This document shows, one piece after another, positions 57,930-64,000 of a DNA stretch of 64,000 bases. The position numbers and the translations under genes were made by a program. The notes under the pieces were generated by a model. It was given only the letters and a program-made list of their open reading frames with translations. It was not told the origin of the DNA and made no database searches. Each line of letters starts with the position of its first letter. The stretch's first letter is position 1. This DNA comes from Halobacteriovoraceae bacterium. GTDB taxonomy: Bacteria; Bdellovibrionota; Bacteriovoracia; Bacteriovoracales; Bacteriovoracaceae. The DNA lies in contig JACKAJ010000015.1 of NCBI GenBank assembly GCA_020635135.1, forward strand, positions 186,001 to 250,000, read 5' to 3'.

Positions 57930-60900
57930 TGGCATATGAACGTGTAAGACTAAACATCTTAATCCATTGTTCATCACCTAAAATCCCCACACTAAATGGC
58001 GAAATTATTTTTACTAAGCTATCTTCTTTTAATTTGTTAATACTACCAACAAGTTCAACATATGTTTCTTCATTACAATCCATATAAAGAACTTGAAAAG
58101 TTTCTTCTTTTAAAACTTTATAAACTAATTCTTTAGAAGCATAGAGTACATCAAGCCCTCTATCACCAATACTTTTAGCAAAGAGAGAGACCAAAGAATA
58201 AATCTCTTGATTAGTGCATAGAAGAAGATTTTTTCCTCCTCTCAAATAGGTTTGGAGAACGAATTTTAAAGCATTCTCTTCGAGATTGTCTGAAGTCAGT
58301 AAAGTTACATTCTTTTCTGGCAATAAATCAAAGCTATTAAATGAAATCTGCCCTGGGATGGTCTTATTAATATGGAAAAAATGTCTCTTGTTGTAACTCT
58401 CTATCAGATCAATAAATTTAAAAATATTTTCTTTGTGAAATTCTATCTTAGATGCTTTCACTGCTTGGCGAACTAAATCCACTCGCTGCTCAAAATAAGG
58501 ATGATCGAGCTCTCCCCAAGTCTTGTAATAATTGGATCCTTCATCAAAAATAGATTTTCTCTGGGTGTGAACATTAATTTTTACATGAAGAGGAACAAGG
58601 TAATCAACACCACCGGCCTTTGGTCCCGTTCCAGAGAGTTTAAAGCCTCCAAAAGGTTCTATGGCCACTCGAGCACCCGTATTGGGGCGATTAACGTAAA
58701 TGTTCCCAGCTTTTATATTTTTGGATAAGTAGTTGATATCATCTTGCGACTGCGCATAGATTCCTGCTGTTAACCCATATTCAATGGAATTTGCAATCGC
58801 GACAGCTTGGTCTAAATTTTCATATTCAATAATATGAACAACTGGGGCGAAATGTTCTTTTTGAGACATACTGGACTTGTCAAAAGATCTATCTCGATTC
58901 AATTCCACGACCAAAGGTCCGACACAACAAGCTTCCCCCTCCCACTTTACAAGATCCACATGGACTTGCCCGCCATATTGTTTAATTTCATCAAGAATCT
59001 GTTCGCGAACTTTATAAATTCTCTCCACCTCTTTTTCAGAAATAAGTGGGTTAATCAGTGTGCTGAAATCATCTGCACGTCCTATCTTTACAGCCTTTAC
59101 GGCTTCAACGAATCTATTGAGAAAGGCTTCTTTAATTTTTGAATCGATGATAATTCTTGAAGCAGCAGAACATTTTTGTCCCGCGTGGGCAAAAGCAGAA
59201 TAAAGAATTCCAGTAATGGTTTCATCAAGTTCACAGTTATTGGTCACAATGATGGGGTTTTTCCCTCCCATCTCGGCAACAACGAGACGTGAATATTTTT
59301 CTTTGAGAGCTGGATGCTCGTAGAGTTTTTCTCCATAATTTTCATAAAGCATTGTTCCCACGGGTTTCGATCCTGTAAACAAGATGGCCCCAATATCTTT
59401 ATTTTGAGCAAGTTCATCACCGATTTCTTCTCCCGGACCATTTATGACTTGAAATATTTCTTGAGGAATTCCTGCCTCGTAAAAAATCTCTTTCATTTTC
59501 TGTATAATAAGTGGAGTTTGCTCAGCTGGTTTTAAAATAACTGCGTTTCCTGTGACGAGTGCACTCACTGTCATCCCGCAAGGTATTGCTAAGGGGAAAT
59601 TCCAAGGGGCTATGACGAGCACAACTCCTCTTGAAGTCACTAATTCATTTTCATTTCTCAATTTATATTCTTCACGTACATAAAAATTAATAAAATCAAT
59701 GGCCTCATCAACATCGGCAAGGGCCTCGAGAACAGATTTTCCAGATTCATACACAATGAGAGATGCGAGCTCATCTCGTTTCATTTGCATTTTTTGAGAA
59801 GCAATAACTAAACTTCGCAATCGCAATAGCAGTGAATCTTTCCAAGAAGATTCACAATAAGCTGTCTTGGCCGTTTGAACTATAATTCCAGCCTCATTAC
59901 GAGAGCTCTGTCTAATGGCCCCAATAACCATTCCCTTGTGAGAAGGTGAATAGACAAAATGAGGTGCATGGGAACTCTCATAGATTAAAGGTAAACTTTT
60001 CGCAACTTCAGTCATTTTTTCTAAGAAACGATCAAACTTATTGTGCAGATAATATTTTAAAGGTGGATTATTTTGAAATGTCCCCGATTTTTCATCAACT
60101 CTAAATTCTTGTTGATAATTTTTATCCAAAAGGCTTTGCTCGAGTAAACTCGCTAAATCTTTTGTTTCTTTAAAATTTTTATGTGATCTCATTAGAGATA
60201 AAAAACCAACTTGTGAAGAATTTTCCATAATTCTTCTAACTAAATAAGCCATCCCCACTAACAAATCCCCGATAGGTACGTAATTACGAACACTCCACCC
60301 ACAATTCGCGAGACCAACTGAGAGTGCTTCATAAGTCATATGCAGGCACTGGTGCTCAATATTCTTGGCCTCTGGATAAAGCTTTTCTCTTAAGGCTTCG
60401 GCAAAACAATGATCTTGAATATTGTGAGAGGCAAGACAGAGCTGCAAATATTTTTCAGATAGTAAACAATGGCATAGCTGACGAAAGTGAATATCTGTTT
60501 CGACTTTATTGATAAACTGCGGAGCTTCATCATTATGGGCCTTAGCTTCTATCGTTTCAGCATCCCAGTAAGCTCCTTTAACAAGTCGAACAGGCATATT
60601 TTGTTCGCGCATTCTCGAAAATTCTATAATCTGCTGCAGGTGTAGAAAGGCATCTTTGAGATAAGCTTGAACAACAATCCCTGTTTGATCCCAATCGTAA
60701 AGTTCTTTTTCTTCTTCAAGCACTTTACTGTATATTTTCCAAACGATGTCTCTATACTGATAATTTTCAGCATCGACATTAATAAAGACATTTTCCTCTT
60801 TTGCCGTTAAAAGAATTTCTTTTAATCGTGGAGCCACTTGTTCGTAACAATAATCAAATGAGAGAACTCGAAAATCACTCGCAAGAGCAGTTACTTTAAT

Positions 60901-62061
60901 AGAAACGTGGGCTTTTAAAATTCCTGCATTATTTTTCTCTCCACGAGAGTATATCTCTTTATAACCCTTGATTATTGAAAGAACTTTATTTTTATAGTCT
61001 TCAGCTTCATGTTCTGTAAGGACCATCTCTCCTAATTGATCGACAGTCGCATCACGCTGAGTTTTGATCAATGATTCTAAAACATTCTTTGACTCGTTAA
61101 TGTTCTCTCCTGCGATGAATCTTTTGGCCATGTAACGAGTCATGAAACGTATAATCGGAGCCAAAATAAATGCAGGAGTTAAACTCGCTAGAGAGTTCAG
61201 CATATAGATCAATAGAACATAATGAGAAGGAAATGGTCTTATGGGTTTTAAAAATTCTTTTTTAGCAGCCTTTTTATTGTCGTTGATAAAAGAGCCTAGC
61301 GACTCTAAGAAAATTCTTTTGACTTCCTTCCCTTTCTTGTCGTGGTCTAAGCAAGGCAACACTGCCAAGAATTTCAAGAGATGAACCCGAATAAGTTCAT
61401 AGCGAGCAGCTAGGTCCAGTGAAAAGTCTGATAATTTTTCAAGAAACGTTAATTTATAGTTTTTAATTTTCCCTAACAACAAATCTTGCAGGGCTAATTG
61501 TCTTTTAAAAACGTTTTGAAAACTCTCGGTTAATGTATAGGTAGAACTTCCGTAAGGTGTGAGCTGGTGTTTGACCGTCAAATAGTTAATTTTAGCAAGA
61601 TCACATTGATCACTAATTTGTTTAATTTCATCAATAAATTGGGAAAAAAGATCAAAATTTACATCTTTGTTTCCTCCATCAAAGCGGTAAACTTCATTTA
61701 AAAAAAGCTCATCACTAAGATTCAAACTGAAAACATAAAATTTAGCGGGTTCTTTTTGAATCGCAAAGCCAAAAGCCTTGTTTCCTAAAAACAGTCGATC
61801 AAAATAAAAATGCGATCCCATCTCATCAAGAATGTGAAAACATTCTTCCATTTTTTCTTTTAAATCTTTCTTAAATTCCGTGACGGAATCTTCAAGGATT
61901 TTTGGGAAAAAAAGTGTGCTCTCATAAGCCCCGACATTAACTTCTTCAACGACTATATCAATCATGTTCGGTAACCTTCCCCGCCCGTGCAGAAACTGTT
62001 CATTTATTGAAAAGAGTTTTGATTTTAAATCTTTTTGTTCGTATTGACTATTTGCATCCAT
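57889..62061 (-). CDS. putA: Bifunctional proline dehydrogenase / P5C dehydrogenase PutA
   Basis: PutA oxidises proline to glutamate in two steps. The FAD-dependent proline dehydrogenase barrel (about residues 380-640) shows RLVKGAYWDAE, LASHN and RNYVPIGDLLVGMAYLVRR. The aldehyde dehydrogenase part (about 700-1150) shows APWNFPLAIP, catalytic Glu930 in EMGGKN and Cys964 in AGQKCSAAS. No ribbon-helix-helix DNA-binding domain is present, so it is not an autorepressor. At 1390 residues it is longer than most bifunctional PutAs. An N-terminal helical region precedes the barrel, and about 230 C-terminal residues follow the aldehyde dehydrogenase. Proline use would suit growth on protein. Confidence 0.95.
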   Translation of the reverse strand: MDANSQYEQKDLKSKLFSINEQFLHGRGRLPNMIDIVVEEVNVGAYESTLFFPKILEDSVTEFKKDLKEKMEECFHILDEMGSHFYFDRLFLGNKAFGFAIQKEPAKFYVFSLNLSDELFLNEVYRFDGGNKDVNFDLFSQFIDEIKQISDQCDLAKINYLTVKHQLTPYGSSTYTLTESFQNVFKRQLALQDLLLGKIKNYKLTFLEKLSDFSLDLAARYELIRVHLLKFLAVLPCLDHDKKGKEVKRIFLESLGSFINDNKKAAKKEFLKPIRPFPSHYVLLIYMLNSLASLTPAFILAPIIRFMTRYMAKRFIAGENINESKNVLESLIKTQRDATVDQLGEMVLTEHEAEDYKNKVLSIIKGYKEIYSRGEKNNAGILKAHVSIKVTALASDFRVLSFDYCYEQVAPRLKEILLTAKEENVFINVDAENYQYRDIVWKIYSKVLEEEKELYDWDQTGIVVQAYLKDAFLHLQQIIEFSRMREQNMPVRLVKGAYWDAETIEAKAHNDEAPQFINKVETDIHFRQLCHCLLSEKYLQLCLASHNIQDHCFAEALREKLYPEAKNIEHQCLHMTYEALSVGLANCGWSVRNYVPIGDLLVGMAYLVRRIMENSSQVGFLSLMRSHKNFKETKDLASLLEQSLLDKNYQQEFRVDEKSGTFQNNPPLKYYLHNKFDRFLEKMTEVAKSLPLIYESSHAPHFVYSPSHKGMVIGAIRQSSRNEAGIIVQTAKTAYCESSWKDSLLLRLRSLVIASQKMQMKRDELASLIVYESGKSVLEALADVDEAIDFINFYVREEYKLRNENELVTSRGVVLVIAPWNFPLAIPCGMTVSALVTGNAVILKPAEQTPLIIQKMKEIFYEAGIPQEIFQVINGPGEEIGDELAQNKDIGAILFTGSKPVGTMLYENYGEKLYEHPALKEKYSRLVVAEMGGKNPIIVTNNCELDETITGILYSAFAHAGQKCSAASRIIIDSKIKEAFLNRFVEAVKAVKIGRADDFSTLINPLISEKEVERIYKVREQILDEIKQYGGQVHVDLVKWEGEACCVGPLVVELNRDRSFDKSSMSQKEHFAPVVHIIEYENLDQAVAIANSIEYGLTAGIYAQSQDDINYLSKNIKAGNIYVNRPNTGARVAIEPFGGFKLSGTGPKAGGVDYLVPLHVKINVHTQRKSIFDEGSNYYKTWGELDHPYFEQRVDLVRQAVKASKIEFHKENIFKFIDLIESYNKRHFFHINKTIPGQISFNSFDLLPEKNVTLLTSDNLEENALKFVLQTYLRGGKNLLLCTNQEIYSLVSLFAKSIGDRGLDVLYASKELVYKVLKEETFQVLYMDCNEETYVELVGSINKLKEDSLVKIISPFSVGILGDEQWIKMFSLTRSYAINTMRHGASLLLS

Positions 62062-62085
62062 TCATTCAAGCTTTTAGTTGTGAGC

Positions 62086-63363
62086 ATGTATAATAGCTAT
62101 ACTCAAAATTCTCTATTTTATAAACGGCTTTTATCTGTGCTTTGCGCCATACTGATCCCCCTCAGTTCTACCTTCGGGGCTTATAAAATAGAAGACCTCG
62201 AACAGCTGGCAAAAAACAAAGAATTTCGTGAGTTTTTTCTCCATGCAAAGGACATTGTCCCTCAAAACCGTGGCGATCGATGGGAAAAACTTATCAAAAA
62301 ATCAGCCGACCAATACCTCACCACCTTTGATCCCGAAAACCTCATCGTCCCCAGGATCGACTTTGATATTTTTATGGAAATCCAAGCCTGGCCGGCTATT
62401 CGATCCAACGAAACCCTACTGCTCAAACTTAATCAGTACTCTCTTTTTTATCTAGAAAGTGAAATTAAGCTCATAACCAAAAAATCAGAACAAGAAATTG
62501 TAGAACTGAAAAATATACTTCATCAATTTTGGAAGAATAATAAGCAATTTTTTAATTTAGGTTATCAAATAGCCCTATCCTTATATGCTTTTAAAGAGGA
62601 GGCCACCAAACCTCAGTCAGCACTGACTCACCTCATTTCGCCCTATCCCGATTTTATGGCCTACCTCTATCTTTTTACCGAGCAAGCTTATAAATCCCCG
62701 GTCTCTCACGTCTTCTGCGATTCCTCGATGTCTCAAAATATCATTTCTTATAAATTTCAAGAACTTTTAGAAAAACAGCAGACATTACTAGACGATAATT
62801 TTGATATCAAAATCTCTCAATTTGTGAACCGCAAATGCTGGGAAACTTATCGCCCTTATCTTTTTGAAATCATCTCTCAAAAAAACTCAGCCCATGATAA
62901 AAAAGAAATGGCCTTTAAACTTATCCAGCTTGATCGTTCTCTTCCAAGTGAACAAAAAACATTCGCTGCCATCCTCTATTTACTTGATGGCCCTCAAAAA
63001 TCTGAGCTCTATAACTTGAGTTGGAATCGCTTAATGGATTTAAAAAAAGAGCCGGAATCTCGAAATTCTATTGCGGCCAAGATTTCAAATCTTGATCCCG
63101 TTCCTGATAACCTTTTCTCTCAAACTAAAAACATTCAACACATCTTACTTACAAAAAATCTTGCTCAATATTTTCCAGAGCTTTTTGAATCTTATTCTAG
63201 TAAATGTCTTGAATACTTAGAGGGAAAGGGAAGCTTTAAAAAAGGAAACCCTACAATTCATTGTAAAGATCTGTTTTTAATTTTAAGGGGACTTCACCAA
63301 AAAGATGAAGTCGCTCCTCGCGTTTATTACTCACTCAAACCTTATTTCAAAGATATCAAATAG
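62086..63363 (+). CDS. Exported protein of unknown function
   Basis: From the ATG at 62086 the product has 425 residues, with a signal peptide (RLLSVLCAILIPLSSTFGA). The mature chain is mostly helical (for example KKSEQEIVELKNILHQFWKNNKQF) with several cysteines in its second half. No family is recognised; the helical repeats could be TPR/HEAT-like, but no consensus is visible. A start at 62035 would overlap putA head-on. Even with 62086, only 24 bp separate the two starts, so promoters must lie inside the opposing genes. It converges on clpB, 12 bp away. Confidence 0.6.
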   Translation: MYNSYTQNSLFYKRLLSVLCAILIPLSSTFGAYKIEDLEQLAKNKEFREFFLHAKDIVPQNRGDRWEKLIKKSADQYLTTFDPENLIVPRIDFDIFMEIQAWPAIRSNETLLLKLNQYSLFYLESEIKLITKKSEQEIVELKNILHQFWKNNKQFFNLGYQIALSLYAFKEEATKPQSALTHLISPYPDFMAYLYLFTEQAYKSPVSHVFCDSSMSQNIISYKFQELLEKQQTLLDDNFDIKISQFVNRKCWETYRPYLFEIISQKNSAHDKKEMAFKLIQLDRSLPSEQKTFAAILYLLDGPQKSELYNLSWNRLMDLKKEPESRNSIAAKISNLDPVPDNLFSQTKNIQHILLTKNLAQYFPELFESYSSKCLEYLEGKGSFKKGNPTIHCKDLFLILRGLHQKDEVAPRVYYSLKPYFKDIK

Positions 63364-63375
63364 CTTTTTTAAGCT

Positions 63376-64000
63376 TTAAATCTGACTCATACTCATTTCA
63401 CCATCTTTCCAGTCCAACTCCAATGATCCCTCTGGGAGATCTCCTTGGAGAATCTTCTTCGAAAGTGGACGGATCACGAATTTGTTAAAAACAGCATTTA
63501 AAGGTCTCGCTCCATACTGAGGATCATAACCGCGATCACAAAGTAAGTTTTTAAAGTTTTCAGAGAGTTTCACATTTAAACTCTTAACTTTGAGTCTTTC
63601 GTTAAAAAGCCTGAGCTGCTTACCTACTAATTGTTCCATGATACCTTTATCAAGAGCATGATAATTCAATATGGCATCGATGCGACCAAGAACTTCAGGT
63701 TTAAAGTCTAACTGAGGGTTCTTAGAGTTTGATGTCATCATGATAATGGTATTTTTAAAATTTATCGTTCTCCCTTTATTATCTGTTAATCTCCCATCGT
63801 CCAGAATCTGTAACAAAATATCAGAGAAATCAGGATGCGCTTTTTCAATCTCATCGAAAAGAACGATAGAAAAAGGTTTTCTTCGTACGGCTTCAGTAAG
63901 AACACCCCCCTCATCATAGCCGACATAACCGGCCGGGGCTCCGATCAATTTAGCAACAGAGTGTTTTTCTGAATACTCACTCATATCCAATCGAACAACA
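63376..64000 (-). CDS. clpB: ATP-dependent chaperone ClpB, C-terminal part (runs off the window)
   Basis: The minus-strand frame is open from the window edge to a TAA at 63376. It starts inside the second AAA+ module: VRLDMSEYSEKHSVAKLIGAP, GYVGYDEGG (pore loop with the conserved Tyr), the Walker B FDEIEKAH, DDGRLTD and sensor 1 MTSN. The D2 small domain follows, with GYDPQYGARPL containing the sensor 2 Arg. ClpB disaggregates proteins together with DnaK. The D2 wording and the short C-terminus fit ClpB better than ClpA. The start and N-terminal domains lie outside the window. Confidence 0.9.
   Translation of the reverse strand, partial: VVRLDMSEYSEKHSVAKLIGAPAGYVGYDEGGVLTEAVRRKPFSIVLFDEIEKAHPDFSDILLQILDDGRLTDNKGRTINFKNTIIMMTSNSKNPQLDFKPEVLGRIDAILNYHALDKGIMEQLVGKQLRLFNERLKVKSLNVKLSENFKNLLCDRGYDPQYGARPLNAVFNKFVIRPLSKKILQGDLPEGSLELDWKDGEMSMSQI

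Noticed and set aside
1..64000. CRISPR arrays, tRNA or rRNA genes, prophage
   Set aside because: No regularly spaced direct repeats, no cloverleaf with a GGTTCGA-type T-loop outside coding genes, no rRNA-like sequence and no phage structural genes were found by eye.

Overview
The window reads as ordinary, gene-dense, AT-rich bacterial chromosome. Protein families and style suggest a member of the Bdellovibrionota, probably a Bacteriovorax/Halobacteriovorax-like predator or relative. The hints are many small exported proteins and lipoproteins of unknown function, PilZ and FHA signalling proteins, an EF-G of the type common in delta-like bacteria, and few recognisable mobile elements. This placement is inference; no rRNA or tRNA gene was seen to anchor it.

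Layout. 1-7.4 kb: the 5' part of an FAD dehydrogenase, cinA and a MarC-family protein, a Cys-rich lipoprotein, a structured-RNA candidate (about 3498-3634), then a minus-strand operon of a START-like exported protein, an FHA-RDD membrane protein and uppP. 7.5-10.9 kb: a two-gene type IIA topoisomerase whose A subunit is short, as in phage T4. 10.9-16.1 kb: an outer-membrane barrel candidate, a beta-propeller lipoprotein behind a sigma28-like promoter, EF-G, and two unknown proteins. 16.1-18.9 kb: a hairpin-rich gap and a formyltransferase-like gene whose last codons are cut by a REP-type (RAYT) transposase unit bounded by perfect 34-bp inverted repeats. 18.9-23.7 kb: an ELWxxDGT-repeat lipoprotein, an M28 aminopeptidase and a large lipoprotein.

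23.7-33.5 kb: cysteine desulfurase with a cysteine-free Rrf2/IscR-like regulator, a pseudopilin, a methyltransferase, then a minus-strand series tsaE, nnr, pdxJ, glmM, and a PilZ-GAF-AAA+ regulator that lacks the sigma54-contact loop. 33.6-45.2 kb: three small exported proteins with a terminator, two TetR regulators, a large exported protein, asnS, a PfkB-family kinase, rsmJ, a fused glycine decarboxylase and a HAMP-only membrane protein.

45.2-56.9 kb is a surface-polysaccharide locus. PglF and a single polypeptide carrying PglC, PglD and PglE domains would make UDP-di-N-acetylbacillosamine and load it on the lipid carrier. A UDP-GlcNAc 4-epimerase, two GT4 glycosyltransferases and a Wzy-like polymerase extend and polymerise the glycan. 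A Wzz-like co-polymerase, an SLBB-domain protein and a kinase-like partner without a P-loop look like the length-control and export end. UppP elsewhere in the window recycles the same lipid carrier. 57-64 kb: an unknown protein, a canonical PilZ protein, putA, an exported protein and the 3' end of clpB.

Most interesting: the PglC-PglD-PglE fusion with its overlapping pglF, the structured RNA with mutually exclusive helices, the T4-like topoisomerase, the P-loop-less kinase-like protein in the export operon, and the regulator lacking GAFTGA.
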